Assembly: GCF_900110555.1 (NCBI RefSeq)
Contig: NZ_FOEE01000012.1
Coordinates: forward strand, 97,603 to 161,602
Origin: Trujillonella endophytica
Lineage (GTDB): Bacteria > Actinomycetota > Actinomycetes > Mycobacteriales > Geodermatophilaceae
Direction: 5' to 3'
DNA length: 64,000 bases
Part shown: piece after piece, positions 50,444 through 59,669 of the stretch
Layout of the letters: every line of letters starts with the position of its first letter
Numbering within the stretch: position 1 is the stretch's first letter
The notes under the pieces: model-generated
Seen by the model: the letters and a program-made list of their open reading frames with translations, nothing else
What the model was told of the DNA's origin: nothing
Database searches by the model: none
Position numbers and translations under genes: made by a program

Positions 50444-52554
50444 GAGGTGGCCAGGGGGAGTCGGGTGCGCACGGTGGTCCCTTCGCCGGGTGCGGAGTCG
50501 ATCTCGAGGGAACCGCCCAGCTCGGCGGCCCGCTCGCGCATGCTGGTGGAGCCGACGCCGGACACCGCGCCCGGGTCGATGCCGAGGCCGTCGTCGGTGA
50601 TCTCGACGAGCAGCGCGTCGCCGGTGACGGCCAGGCGCACCCAGCAGGTCGTGGCCCCCGCGTGGCGGACGGCGTTGGCGACCGCCTCGGTGGCGATCCG
50701 GTAGGCGGCCACCTCGACGGCGGCCCGCAGCGGCGGGAGGTCCGGGGCGACCACGGTGACGGTGGCACCGCCGTCGTCCCCCGGGCGCCCGGGCCCGCCG
50801 GCCGCGACCGTCATCCGGTAGGCGGCCACGTGCTCGCGCAGCGCGCCGACCAGGCCCAGTTCGTCCAGCGCGGGCGGCCGCAGGTCGTCGACGGCGCGGC
50901 GGACGGCGGCGACGGTGCGCCGCATCTGGTCGCGCAGCCGGCCGGCCAGGGCCGCGAGGTCGCCGAGGTCGCCGTGGTCGCGGCGGTCGCCATGGACGGC
51001 GGAGTCGGCGGGCCCGCCGGCGCTCCCGCCGGCGAGCTTGCCCGCCAGCCGCTCCAGCTGCAGCGCCATGCCGGCGAGCTCCGGGCCGACCCCGTCGTGC
51101 AGGTCGTGCCGCAGCCGGCGGCGCTCCTCCTCGCGGCCGGCGACGATCCGCTCGCGGCTGACCTGCAGGTCGTCGACCAGCTCCGCGGCCCACACGAGGA
51201 CGGCGGCGCGGCGGGCGACGTCGTCGAACGCGGCCCGCTCGGTGCGCCGCCAGCGCTCGCCGGGGGACCGGTGGCAGATCCGCAGCTCGCCGACGCGGGT
51301 GCCGAGCGCGGTCAGGCCGAACACCTCGACGTCCATCTCGGGCGCCGCGCCCGCCGAGGTGACCGCCGCCAGCCGGGGATCGGCCGGGACGACGGACACC
51401 CGCGGCAGCCGCAGCGCCCGGGCCACCTCGTCGACCAGCGCCTGCAGGGCGTCGACCGGGCCGCCGGCCAGGTCCAGCGAGCTGCCGACGCGCGTGGCGA
51501 CGGCCAGCGGATCGCGGCGCTCGCCGTACAGCAGCCGGTCGACCCCGCGCTGGGCCCGCTCCCAGCCGGCGGCCGCCGCGAGGGCGGCGATCGCGGCGGC
51601 GGCGACGGCGATCCGCCGCTCGCCGGCGCTGATCTCGCCGACCAGCGCGACGAAGCCGACGTAGGCCACCAGCAGCAGCACCGACAGGACCGTGAACACC
51701 AGCGCCCGGCTGACCACGAGCCCGACGTCGAACAGCCCGTGCCGCAGGACGGCGATCGCGACGCTCACCGGGACCGCGGCGAAGCCGAGCGCGAAGACCG
51801 CGTCGGAGGCCGGGGTGGCGTCCAGCGCGAAGGAGCCCAGCGTGCACAGCACGAGGACGGTCACGCCGAGGGTCAGCCACTGCAGCTGGGTGCGCTCCAT
51901 GCCGCGCGCGCGGCGCATGCGCAGCACGAGCGCCGCCACCCCGGCCGGCGCCCCGACGAGGAACGTCAGCTGGGAACCCAGCCGCAGCACGTGCTCGGGC
52001 AGGTCGCCCGAGGTGACCGACAGCGGGTTGGTCACGGCGTCGGTGAAGTCGGAGTAGCGGCGGACCATCGTGGCCAGCACGGTGACGGCGACCGCCGCGA
52101 CGAGCACGCGCGCGAACGGCCGCCACCGGGGCGAGGGCAGCGTGCCGGTGGGGAAGAACAGCGGGACCAGGGCGAGGACGACGAAGTAGGGCGTGAACCC
52201 CCACGCGGTGAGCCAGACGGCGAAGCCGCCCAGCGGTCCGGACCAGCCGTGCTCCAGCACCGGGCCCTGCACGTACTGCCCGGCCAGCAGGTAGGGGCCG
52301 AAGACCGCCGTCGTCAGCAGCAGCCGGCCGATCCGGGTGCCGGGCTCGCGGCGCAGCACCAGGGCGGCCACCGGCGGGTACAGCAGGCCCATCACGGCGT
52401 CGGAGCCGTAGACCGGGGTGCCGTCGAACCAGGTGCCCAGCGCCACCGCGACCGCGGTGCAGGCGACCCCGGTCAGCGCGAGGACCCCCGGCAGCCAGGC
52501 GCGGACGCCGACGGCGGGGGTGCGGACGGCGGACGGTCCCGGCACGGGCGACAT
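50440..52554 (-). CDS. NarL-type sensor histidine kinase with multi-span membrane sensor
   Basis: A 704-residue kinase. Roughly residues 15-330 contain about ten membrane helices. A GAF-like region follows, then HisKA_3 with the phospho-acceptor H486 (RHDLHDGVGPELAG), then an HATPase_c domain with the N-box EAVANAVRHAG and DDGLGIDP near the C-terminus. The multi-span N-terminus suggests sensing of a membrane signal. The ATG at 52554 is chosen because the frame beyond it is Pro/Arg-rich. It is transcribed divergently from the two membrane protein genes at 52751 and 53458. Confidence 0.9.
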   Translation of the reverse strand: MSPVPGPSAVRTPAVGVRAWLPGVLALTGVACTAVAVALGTWFDGTPVYGSDAVMGLLYPPVAALVLRREPGTRIGRLLLTTAVFGPYLLAGQYVQGPVLEHGWSGPLGGFAVWLTAWGFTPYFVVLALVPLFFPTGTLPSPRWRPFARVLVAAVAVTVLATMVRRYSDFTDAVTNPLSVTSGDLPEHVLRLGSQLTFLVGAPAGVAALVLRMRRARGMERTQLQWLTLGVTVLVLCTLGSFALDATPASDAVFALGFAAVPVSVAIAVLRHGLFDVGLVVSRALVFTVLSVLLLVAYVGFVALVGEISAGERRIAVAAAAIAALAAAAGWERAQRGVDRLLYGERRDPLAVATRVGSSLDLAGGPVDALQALVDEVARALRLPRVSVVPADPRLAAVTSAGAAPEMDVEVFGLTALGTRVGELRICHRSPGERWRRTERAAFDDVARRAAVLVWAAELVDDLQVSRERIVAGREEERRRLRHDLHDGVGPELAGMALQLERLAGKLAGGSAGGPADSAVHGDRRDHGDLGDLAALAGRLRDQMRRTVAAVRRAVDDLRPPALDELGLVGALREHVAAYRMTVAAGGPGRPGDDGGATVTVVAPDLPPLRAAVEVAAYRIATEAVANAVRHAGATTCWVRLAVTGDALLVEITDDGLGIDPGAVSGVGSTSMRERAAELGGSLEIDSAPGEGTTVRTRLPLATS

Positions 52555-52750
52555 CCTGCCGGGCGGGGTGTCCCGGACGGCAGGGACTCGCACCCCTCCG
52601 GGTGGGGATCCGGCGCCGCCGGACCGGGGCCGGGGACCCGCCGTGGCCGCGCCCGGGACCTCGGGACGCGCGGCCCTGGGAGCCGGGACACGGGGCGCCC
52701 GAGGGTTCCGCCGTCCCCGGATCGCCCGATCCCTCCCCCAGGAGACCGTC

Positions 52751-53422
52751 ATGACCGTCCCGGCACCGGCCCGCGCGCCCGCTCCCGGCACGCGCTTCCG
52801 CCGGATCGGGGGCGCGGTGTCGCTCATCGCCTCGGGCGCGCTGGTCTGTGCGAGCCTGGCGATGATCCCGTACGGGAACCGGACCGACGCCGAGTACCTG
52901 CAGACAGGCGCCGACCACACCGCGGACGTCCTGTGGGCCGCCGTGGTGGCGCACTACGGCTACCTGCTGCTCCTGCCGGCGGCGCTCACGCTCGTGCACC
53001 TCGCCCGCCGCCGCGCCCGGCGGATCGCGCTGGCCGCGATGGTGCTGACCGGGCTGGGCGCCGGGCTCTCCGGCCTGGCCGCCGTCGACCTCTACGACGT
53101 GGCGCTGGCCACCGAACTGCCCCCCGACCGGGCGCTGCACGTGTTCGAGGTCGCCGGCGGCCACGGGCAGGCCGCGCTGATCGCCGTGCCGTCGATCCTC
53201 GGCCTGGCGCTCGGGACCACCCTGGCGCTGGCCGCCGCCTGGTGGGCCCGGGCCGTCCCGGTGTACCCGGTGGTGCTCGGCGCCGTGGGCTGGGGCGTCG
53301 TCCTCGTCGTCGACGGCGACGCCTGGCTGCCCTCGATCGGCACGGCCCTCGTCGCCGTCGCCCTGGCCTGGGCCGGCGCGATCGTGCTCCGCATGCGCGA
53401 CGACGTCTGGGACCGCATGTGA
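52751..53422 (+). CDS. Membrane protein, first of a tandem paralogous pair
   Basis: A 223-residue protein with six hydrophobic segments, preceded by AGGAG. The conserved part begins FRRIGGAVSLIASGALVCASLAMIP and includes TDxxYLQTGxDHT, VLWAAVV-HYGYLLLLPAALTL and a C-terminal VAVALAWAGAIVLRMRD. The whole domain recurs in the next gene. The family is not recognised. It starts 196 bases from the divergent kinase gene and is probably a target of that two-component system. Confidence 0.75.
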   Translation: MTVPAPARAPAPGTRFRRIGGAVSLIASGALVCASLAMIPYGNRTDAEYLQTGADHTADVLWAAVVAHYGYLLLLPAALTLVHLARRRARRIALAAMVLTGLGAGLSGLAAVDLYDVALATELPPDRALHVFEVAGGHGQAALIAVPSILGLALGTTLALAAAWWARAVPVYPVVLGAVGWGVVLVVDGDAWLPSIGTALVAVALAWAGAIVLRMRDDVWDRM

Positions 53423-53457
53423 AGAACCGCCCCACCCCCACCCCGAGAGGAACCCGC

Positions 53458-54177
53458 ATGTCCGCACCCGTCGACCACCCCGCCGTCCACCCCGCCGGAG
53501 GCCTGCCCACCGCAGGCGCCCCGCCCCGCGACCTGCCGTCCGGCAACCGGTTCCGTCGCATCGGCGGCGGCCTGTCGCTGCTGGCGTCCGGCACCCTGGT
53601 GTGCGCGAGCCTGGCGATGATCCCGTACGAGAGTTCGACCGACGAGGCGTACCTGCAGACCGGCATCGACCACACCGGCAACGTGCTGTGGGCGGCCGTG
53701 GTGCTGCACTACGGCTACCTGCTGCTCCTGCCGGCGGCGCTCACCCTGATCCGCCTGGGCCGCCGCCGGATGCCGCGGACGGCGACCACGGCGATGGTGC
53801 TGGCCGGGCTCGGCGCCGGGCTCTCCGGCATCGTCGCGATCGACTTCTACGCCGTCGCCCTCGCCACCGAACTGCCTCGCGACGAGGCGTTGCGGCTGTA
53901 CGAGGTCAGCGAGGGCTACGTGCAGTCCTCGCTGATCACGCTGCCGGCCGTGCTCGGCGTGGTGCTCGGCACCTGCGTCGCGCTGTTCGTCGCGTGGCGG
54001 GCGAGGGCGATCCCGGTGGCGCCGATGGTCCTGGGCATCGCGGGCTGGGTGGGCTTCGCCGGGTTCGCCGGCGGCACCTGGCTGCCGACGGCGACGACGG
54101 CGCTGGTCGCGGTCGCGCTGGCGTGGTGCGGCGTCGTCGTGCTGCGGATGCGCGACGAGACCTGGGCCGCCGCCTGA
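53458..54177 (+). CDS. Membrane protein, second of a tandem paralogous pair
   Basis: A 239-residue paralogue of the previous gene, at roughly 60 percent identity by eye over residues 30-239, with a longer Pro/Ala-rich N-terminus. It has six hydrophobic segments with the same LVCASLAMIPY, DHTGNVLWAAVV and GYLLLLPAALTL phrases. The start is ATG behind GAGAGGAA, 35 bases after the first copy. A recent tandem duplication beside a sensor kinase suggests a stress-responsive membrane function, but none is known. Confidence 0.75.
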   Translation: MSAPVDHPAVHPAGGLPTAGAPPRDLPSGNRFRRIGGGLSLLASGTLVCASLAMIPYESSTDEAYLQTGIDHTGNVLWAAVVLHYGYLLLLPAALTLIRLGRRRMPRTATTAMVLAGLGAGLSGIVAIDFYAVALATELPRDEALRLYEVSEGYVQSSLITLPAVLGVVLGTCVALFVAWRARAIPVAPMVLGIAGWVGFAGFAGGTWLPTATTALVAVALAWCGVVVLRMRDETWAAA

Positions 54178-54253
54178 GGGCCGCCGCCTGAGAGGCTCGG
54201 TGCCACGGCAGCGGGGGCCCGGGGGGCGTCGCCTCCGGGCCCTCGGCGCGGCT

Positions 54254-56572
54254 TCAGGCGAGCCGGGACAGCTCCGCCGGCAGGGCCCCGGGCGCGAGGA
54301 CGGCGAGCCGCTGGGTGGCGCGGGTGAGCGCGACGTAGAGGTCGTTGCGGCCGCGCACCCCCTCGTCGAGCACCCCCTGCGGGTCGACGACGAGCACCGA
54401 GTCGAACTCCAGCCCCTTGGCCTCGGTCGGCGTGAGCACCACCGGCCCCCGGGCGGAGTCGGCCTCGGGCCCGGAGGTGATCCCGGCCAGCTTCGCCGAC
54501 AGGGCGTCCGCGACCGCCGCGGCCCGGCTCGGCGGGACGACGACGGCGAGCGTGCCCTCGTGCGCCGTCCAGTCCACGACCCGCTCGACCACCCGCCCGA
54601 CGAGGTGCTCCTCGCCGGTGGTCTCGGCCTCCGGCGGCTCCCCGCCCTCGCGCACCGACCGCGGCGGGGTCAGGCCGGTACCGCCGGCGGCCAGGACGTC
54701 CGCCGCGACGGCCATGATCTCGGCCGGCGTCCGGTAGTTGACCGTCAGCTCCTCCAGCCGCCACAGCCCGGCGGCGTGCGGGTCGAGCACCTCGGCCCAG
54801 CGGTCGGCGCCGGCGAGGGTGCCGGTCTGGGCGACGTCCCCGACGACGGTCATCGAGCGGGTCGGGCAGCGGCGCGCCAGCAGGCGCCACGCCATCGGCG
54901 ACAACTCCTGCGCCTCGTCGACGACGACGTGGCCGAAGGTCCAGGTGCGGTCGGCGGCGGCCCGCTCGGCGGTCGTGCGCAGGTCCAGCTCGCGCTGCCG
55001 GTCGGCCAGCCGCTCGGCGGTGAGCAGGTCGCCGGCGCTGAGCACCTCGCCGTCCTCGCCGTCCTCCAGGTCGGTGGAGCGGGAGCCGTGGAGCAGGTCG
55101 AGGGTGGCCTGCGCCTCGGCCAGCCGGCGGCGGTGGTCGCGCCCGGCGCGGCCGCGCTCGGCGGAGTCGTCGCTGCCCAGCAGCTCGTCGGCCTCCTCGA
55201 GCAGCGGGACGTCGGCCACGGTCCACGCGCCGTCGGGGCGGTGCAGCCGCGCGCGGTCGGCCGCGCTCCAGCCGGGCGTGGCCTCGGCGATCGCGGCCGG
55301 GTCGGCGAGGAACTCCCGCAGGAAGCGCTCGGCGGTCAGCCGCGGCCACAGCCGCTGCACCAGCGCCCGCACCTCCGGTTCCCCGCCGACCTCGCGGCGC
55401 AGCGCGGCGACGTCGTCGCGGCCGAACAGGTCCCGGCCGCCGTCGATGCCCGCGCCGAGGGCGTCGGCGTACCGCTTGGCGAGCAGGTCGACCAGGCGGC
55501 GGGCGAACTCCGGCCGGCCCGGGTTGTGCAGCCGCGCGGCCTTCCGCGCGGAGGTGCGGACCCGGGCGACGTCGACCGGCCGCAGCCGCACCGGCGTCCC
55601 GTCGACGAGGACCGTCACCGGCGCGTCCGGCACCACCTGCCGCGCGGCGACGGCCCGCTCCAGCACCTCGGCCATCTCCAGCCGGCCCTTCAGGGCCGCG
55701 GCCTCGGGCGCCTCCTCCGCGCGGGCGTCGACGCCCGGCCGCAGCTGGCCCAGCCCGGAGAGGAGGACGCCGGTCTCGCCGAGGGAGGGCAGGACGTCGG
55801 CGATGTAGCGCAGGAAGGTCGGCGTCGGCCCGACCACGAGCAGGCCGCGGCGGGCCAGCCGCTCGCGATGGGTGTAGAGCAGGTACGCCGCGCGGTGCAG
55901 GGCCACCGCGGTCTTGCCGGTGCCCGGGCCGCCCTGGACGACGAGCACGCCACCGGCGTCCGCGCGGATGATCCGGTCCTGCTCGGCCTGGATGGTGCGG
56001 ACGATGTCGGTCATCCGGCCGGTGCGCGAGGCCCCGAGCGCGGCCAGCAGCGCCGCCTCGCCGGTGATCTGCAGGCCGTCGGCGTCGGCGGCGGTGAGGG
56101 CGTCGATCACCTCGTCGTCGAGCCGGACGACGGTGCGCCCCCGGGTGCGGATGTGCCGCCGCCGGACGACGCCCAGCGGGTGCATGGGGGTGGCGGTGTA
56201 GAACGGCCGCGCCGCGGGGGCGCGCCAGTCGACGAGGGCGGGATCGGTCCGCGCGTCGTCGGCGGCCAGCCCGATCCGCCCGACGTAGAGCGCGCCGTCG
56301 GTGACCCGGTCGATCCGGCCGACGACCAGCCCGGCCTCGGCGGCGTCCAGCGCGGTGACCCGCTCGGACTGGAACCGCACAGTGGCGTCGCGCTCCTGCA
56401 GGTCCTGCGGCGAGACCGCCGGGGAGGTGATGGCCTGCCGCAGCCGGCGCGCGGCGAGGTCGCGGGCAGCGTCCAACCGCGCGTACAGGTCGGTGACGTA
56501 CTCCTGCTCGAGGGCCAGCTGGGTGTCGGCGGCCGGAGGGGCGACGGCACGTTCGGACCGCGTGGTCGGCAA
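54254..56572 (-). CDS. helR: HelD/HelR-type RNA polymerase recycling ATPase
   Basis: A 772-residue UvrD/Rep-like helicase of the HelD class. Walker A GGPGTGKT is at 214-221, then helicase motifs with the DEAQ box (VVVDEAQELSPM), GDVAQTG and a C-terminal VALTRATQRL motif. The N-terminal ~110 residues contain the coiled-coil region that reaches into RNA polymerase. Actinobacterial HelR removes stalled or rifamycin-bound polymerase and can raise rifamycin tolerance. The frame starts at TTG behind GAGAGAAG. I did not see a rifamycin-associated element in its promoter. Confidence 0.9.
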   Translation of the reverse strand: MPTTRSERAVAPPAADTQLALEQEYVTDLYARLDAARDLAARRLRQAITSPAVSPQDLQERDATVRFQSERVTALDAAEAGLVVGRIDRVTDGALYVGRIGLAADDARTDPALVDWRAPAARPFYTATPMHPLGVVRRRHIRTRGRTVVRLDDEVIDALTAADADGLQITGEAALLAALGASRTGRMTDIVRTIQAEQDRIIRADAGGVLVVQGGPGTGKTAVALHRAAYLLYTHRERLARRGLLVVGPTPTFLRYIADVLPSLGETGVLLSGLGQLRPGVDARAEEAPEAAALKGRLEMAEVLERAVAARQVVPDAPVTVLVDGTPVRLRPVDVARVRTSARKAARLHNPGRPEFARRLVDLLAKRYADALGAGIDGGRDLFGRDDVAALRREVGGEPEVRALVQRLWPRLTAERFLREFLADPAAIAEATPGWSAADRARLHRPDGAWTVADVPLLEEADELLGSDDSAERGRAGRDHRRRLAEAQATLDLLHGSRSTDLEDGEDGEVLSAGDLLTAERLADRQRELDLRTTAERAAADRTWTFGHVVVDEAQELSPMAWRLLARRCPTRSMTVVGDVAQTGTLAGADRWAEVLDPHAAGLWRLEELTVNYRTPAEIMAVAADVLAAGGTGLTPPRSVREGGEPPEAETTGEEHLVGRVVERVVDWTAHEGTLAVVVPPSRAAAVADALSAKLAGITSGPEADSARGPVVLTPTEAKGLEFDSVLVVDPQGVLDEGVRGRNDLYVALTRATQRLAVLAPGALPAELSRLA

Positions 56573-56644
56573 GGCACTTCTCTCTGTCGGGCGCTCGGGA
56601 CGGACCCGCCATTGTGCTCGTCGGCGGACGGTCCGCCAGGAGAC

Positions 56645-57310
56645 TCACCCGAGGAGGGCGACGAGCTGCTCGGCGAGCTCGACCGGACGGGCCAGCGCCG
56701 CCAGGTGCCCTCCCGGCACCTCCGTGACCGGGAGGCCCAGCCGTTCGGCGGCCACGCGCCGCTGGAAGTCGACGGGGAAGAACCGGTCGTCGCGCCCGGC
56801 CAGCACGACGGTCGGGACGTCCGGCCAGGCGGGCAGCGGCCACGGCTCCGCGAAGGGAGTGCCGGACTGAACGCGCTGCGGCGGCGCCGTGGCGAGCACC
56901 TCGGCCGGCACGTCGTGCACGAAGACCTCGCCGGACGCCTCGACGTCGTGGCCGGTCGCCGTCCACCAGTCCCCGCCGGTCTCGCCGGGGAGCGGGACCA
57001 TCGCGTTGAGCAGCACGAGCAGCCGCACCGGCAGCCGATCGCAGACCAGCGGCGCGGTCAGCCCGCCCATCGACTGGGCCACCAGCACGACGTCGGGCGC
57101 GTCGCCCGCCGCGGCGACGACGGCGTCGGCGTAGGCGGTCAGGCCGGCCGCGTCGTCGTCGGCCGGGAGGTCGACGGCGACCGCGGGGACGCCGCGCCGC
57201 TCCAGCTCGGGGACCAGGCGGCTCCAGTACCAGGCGGAACCGCCGGCACCCGGGACGAGCACGAAGGTGGGGGGCACGGGAGTTCGACCGGCCCGCGCGC
57301 GGGAACTCAT
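56645..57310 (-). CDS. Alpha/beta hydrolase
   Basis: A 221-residue hydrolase with an oxyanion region LVPGAGGSAWYWS, nucleophile S80 in VAQSMGGL, an acidic residue in GRDDRFF and a histidine in PGGH. The fold resembles small esterase and salicylate-esterase-like proteins. No lid domain is obvious. The ATG at 57310 has GGAGGAGG ahead. Its start is only 26 bases from the start of the divergent SARP-FHA regulator gene, so their promoters must overlap. Confidence 0.85.
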   Translation of the reverse strand: MSSRARAGRTPVPPTFVLVPGAGGSAWYWSRLVPELERRGVPAVAVDLPADDDAAGLTAYADAVVAAAGDAPDVVLVAQSMGGLTAPLVCDRLPVRLLVLLNAMVPLPGETGGDWWTATGHDVEASGEVFVHDVPAEVLATAPPQRVQSGTPFAEPWPLPAWPDVPTVVLAGRDDRFFPVDFQRRVAAERLGLPVTEVPGGHLAALARPVELAEQLVALLG

Positions 57311-57336
57311 CGGCAGGGACCTCCTCCGGTGGCAGC

Positions 57337-58743
57337 ATGCGGCGGGTGCCGGCCGCACCCGACCTGCTGACCCCGGGCCGCGTCGAGTGCCGCATGCTCG
57401 GGCCGCTGGAGGTGCGCGTCGGGGGCTGGCCGCTCGCGCTGGGCGGGCGCAAGCAGCGCCTGGTGCTCGCCACCCTCCTGCTCGCCGGCGGCCGGGCGGT
57501 GTCGGCCGAGCGGCTGGTCGACGTGCTGTGGGGCGAGGACGCGCCCCCGACGGCGCGCAACACGCTGCAGGCGCACGTGTCGGGCCTGCGCCGGGTGCTG
57601 GGCCCGGTCGGGGCGCCCGCCGTGGTGCGCCGCGATCCGGGCTACGCCGTGGACCTCGCCGGCGTCGACCTCGACCTCGCCCGCTTCCGGGCCGCGGTCG
57701 ACGAGGGGCGGGCCGCCCTGGCCGACGGCCGGCCGGACGCGGCGGTGCCCGCGTTCGACTCCTCCCTCGCCCTCTGGTCGGGCCCGCCGCTGGCCGACCT
57801 GGCCAGCGAGCCCGGGCTGGCCGCGGAGCTCCGCGCGCTGGAGGAGGACCGGCTGGCGGCGGTGGCCGGCCGGGCGGAGGCGCGCCTGGCGTCGGGCTCC
57901 TCCGCGGCGCTGATCGCCGAGCTCACCGAGCTCACCGCCGTCCATCCGCTCGACGAGCACCTGCGGGCCCTGCTGGTGCGGGGCCTGTCCCGGGCCGGCC
58001 GGCCCGCGGACGCGCTCGGTGTGCTGCGGGCCGGCCGCCGCGTGCTGGCCGAGGAACTGGGCGCCGATCCCGGAGCCGAGCTGCGCGACCTGGAACGGGC
58101 CCTCCTGGACGCCGAGGACCTGCGCGGGCTGGAGCGCGAGGCCCAGCCCTTCCTGCTGCACCGGGACGCGTCCGGCGAACAGCGGGCGGACCCCCTCGAC
58201 CCGGCGCGCAGCCCGGTGACGATCGGCCGGTCGCCGGGGAACGCGGTCGCGCTCCCCTGGGACCGGGAGGTCTCCCGGCTGCACGCCCGGCTCGAGTGCA
58301 CCCGGCTGGGGTGGGTGCTCGTCGACGTCTCGCGCAACGGCTCCCTGGTCGACGGCGTGCTGGTGCGCGGGGGCCGGCGGCTGCTGCGCGACGGCGCGGT
58401 GCTCCGGATCGGGGACACGGTGCTGCTCTTCCGGTCCGCCTCGCCGGCGCGGCCGGTCCCGCGGGAGACGGGGCCGGCCACCGCCGAGGCGCCGGTCTCG
58501 CTGCTCGCGGGGCTCTCGGGCGGCGAGCACGACGTCCTGGCGACGGTGCTCGCCGTGCCCGCGGGCGGCTTCACCGGCGCCCGGCCCGAGGACCTGCTCG
58601 CCGAGGTGCTCGCGCTGCCGGTGGAGCGGATCGACGAGGCCGTCGGGGCGCTGTGCCGGCGGTTCGGGGCGCCGGACGCCGGGCCGGGCCGGGTGCCGGC
58701 CCTCGCCGAGCGGGCCCGGGTGCTGGGGCTCGCATCGGCGTGA
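57337..58743 (+). CDS. EmbR-like SARP regulator with FHA domain
   Basis: A 468-residue regulator. Order of domains: an OmpR/SARP winged helix (residues ~20-105, starting MLGPLEVRVGG), a BTAD helical domain (~110-255), and an FHA phosphothreonine-binding domain (~285-370, with IGRSPGN, SRLHARLE and SRNGSLVDG). A further ~90-residue C-terminal domain is unidentified. M. tuberculosis EmbR has the same first three domains and is controlled by the kinase PknH; no kinase is adjacent here. ATG 57337 is uncertain, since an in-frame ATG at 57394 (MLGPLEVRV) would also give a complete domain. The divergent hydrolase may be a target. Confidence 0.88.
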   Translation: MRRVPAAPDLLTPGRVECRMLGPLEVRVGGWPLALGGRKQRLVLATLLLAGGRAVSAERLVDVLWGEDAPPTARNTLQAHVSGLRRVLGPVGAPAVVRRDPGYAVDLAGVDLDLARFRAAVDEGRAALADGRPDAAVPAFDSSLALWSGPPLADLASEPGLAAELRALEEDRLAAVAGRAEARLASGSSAALIAELTELTAVHPLDEHLRALLVRGLSRAGRPADALGVLRAGRRVLAEELGADPGAELRDLERALLDAEDLRGLEREAQPFLLHRDASGEQRADPLDPARSPVTIGRSPGNAVALPWDREVSRLHARLECTRLGWVLVDVSRNGSLVDGVLVRGGRRLLRDGAVLRIGDTVLLFRSASPARPVPRETGPATAEAPVSLLAGLSGGEHDVLATVLAVPAGGFTGARPEDLLAEVLALPVERIDEAVGALCRRFGAPDAGPGRVPALAERARVLGLASA

Positions 58744-58759
58744 TCCCGGCCGTCCTGCG

Positions 58760-59458
58760 TCACCCGAAGAACGAGCCGAGCACGTCGTCGAGCACCTCCT
58801 GCAGGGTGTCCGGTGCGCCGGTGGTGTCGTCCACGCCGGCGTCGTGCAGGGAGGGAGCCGCGGTCCCGGCGTCGGCGGCGTCGCCGACGGTCACCGCGTC
58901 GTCCCCGGCGGTCGCGTAGTCGTAGCCGTACCCGTACTCGTAGGTGGCCTCCCAGTAGATCCACCCGTCGGACTCGACGAAGACGTAGGTCACCGTCTCG
59001 TACGCGTAGGAGTAGTCGGTGGCGGCCTCGGACCAGTCGGCGTACCCGTCGTCGTCGGCGTCGTAGAAGAGCGTGTCGACGTACCCGTCGTCGTCGGTGT
59101 CGGCGCCCCAGACGTCGGGCGCGCCGTTGCCGGTGGTGTCGACGCCGACGGCCTCGACGTAGCCGTCCTCGTCCTCGTCGAAGGCCCAGGTGTCCTCCCA
59201 GCCGTCGGCGTCGGTGTCGACGCCGACCTGCTCGAGGTAGCCGTTCTCGTCGTAGTCGTAGCCGAAGGTGTCCTCCCAGCCGTCGGAGTCGCCGTCGAAG
59301 CCGTAGGTGTCGTAGTAGCCGTTGGCGTCCGTGTCGTAGGCGGTGAAGGAGACGGTGTCGGCCGAGGCCGTGCCGGCGCCGGTCAGCGCCAGCGCGACGA
59401 CGGCCGCGGCCGGGACGGCGCAGCGGAGCAGGGTGCGGGGCAGGCGGGTGCGGGTCAT
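58760..59458 (-). CDS. Secreted acidic protein with eight 13-residue Ca-loop-like repeats
   Basis: A 232-residue secreted protein. The signal peptide (residues 1-33) ends in TASA. Residues 42-145 are eight tandem 13-residue repeats matching D-x-D-x-[DN]-G-[YWA]-x-[DE]-x4. These resemble EF-hand or thrombospondin type 3 calcium-binding loops, and the whole region is very acidic and aromatic-rich. A Tyr-rich segment (about 150-180) and an acidic C-terminus follow. It could bind calcium at the cell surface. The family is unknown, and it is flanked by unrelated genes. Confidence 0.85.
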   Translation of the reverse strand: MTRTRLPRTLLRCAVPAAAVVALALTGAGTASADTVSFTAYDTDANGYYDTYGFDGDSDGWEDTFGYDYDENGYLEQVGVDTDADGWEDTWAFDEDEDGYVEAVGVDTTGNGAPDVWGADTDDDGYVDTLFYDADDDGYADWSEAATDYSYAYETVTYVFVESDGWIYWEATYEYGYGYDYATAGDDAVTVGDAADAGTAAPSLHDAGVDDTTGAPDTLQEVLDDVLGSFFG

Positions 59459-59669
59459 GGGTCCTCCTCGATCGGGGAGCCGGTCGGCTCCGATGCGAGG
59501 ACGTTCGCGGGGGGCGCTGAAGGACCGCTGAAGGCCGCTGAGAGCCGTCTCACTCCGCCCGAGGCCGACGGCAACCCCGGCGACACCGCGCCGTCACGAG
59601 CCCTGCCTAGCGTCGGACGCGACGGTCGTGCGAGCCGCGGCCGGACGACGACACGGGAAGGGGGAGGTC

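Noticed and set aside
49754..53467. 1237-codon open frame on the minus strand
   Set aside because: Only its beginning at 49754-50443 is the true response regulator; the rest is GC-rich shadow of the kinase gene in another frame.
56573..56644. Rifamycin-associated element upstream of the HelR-type gene
   Set aside because: No inverted GC-rich element of the expected kind was seen in the short leader.
53916..57563. 1215-codon frame spanning the HelR and hydrolase genes
   Set aside because: Same strand but a different frame from the HelR gene; low-complexity Arg/Pro/Gly-rich translation, no domains.
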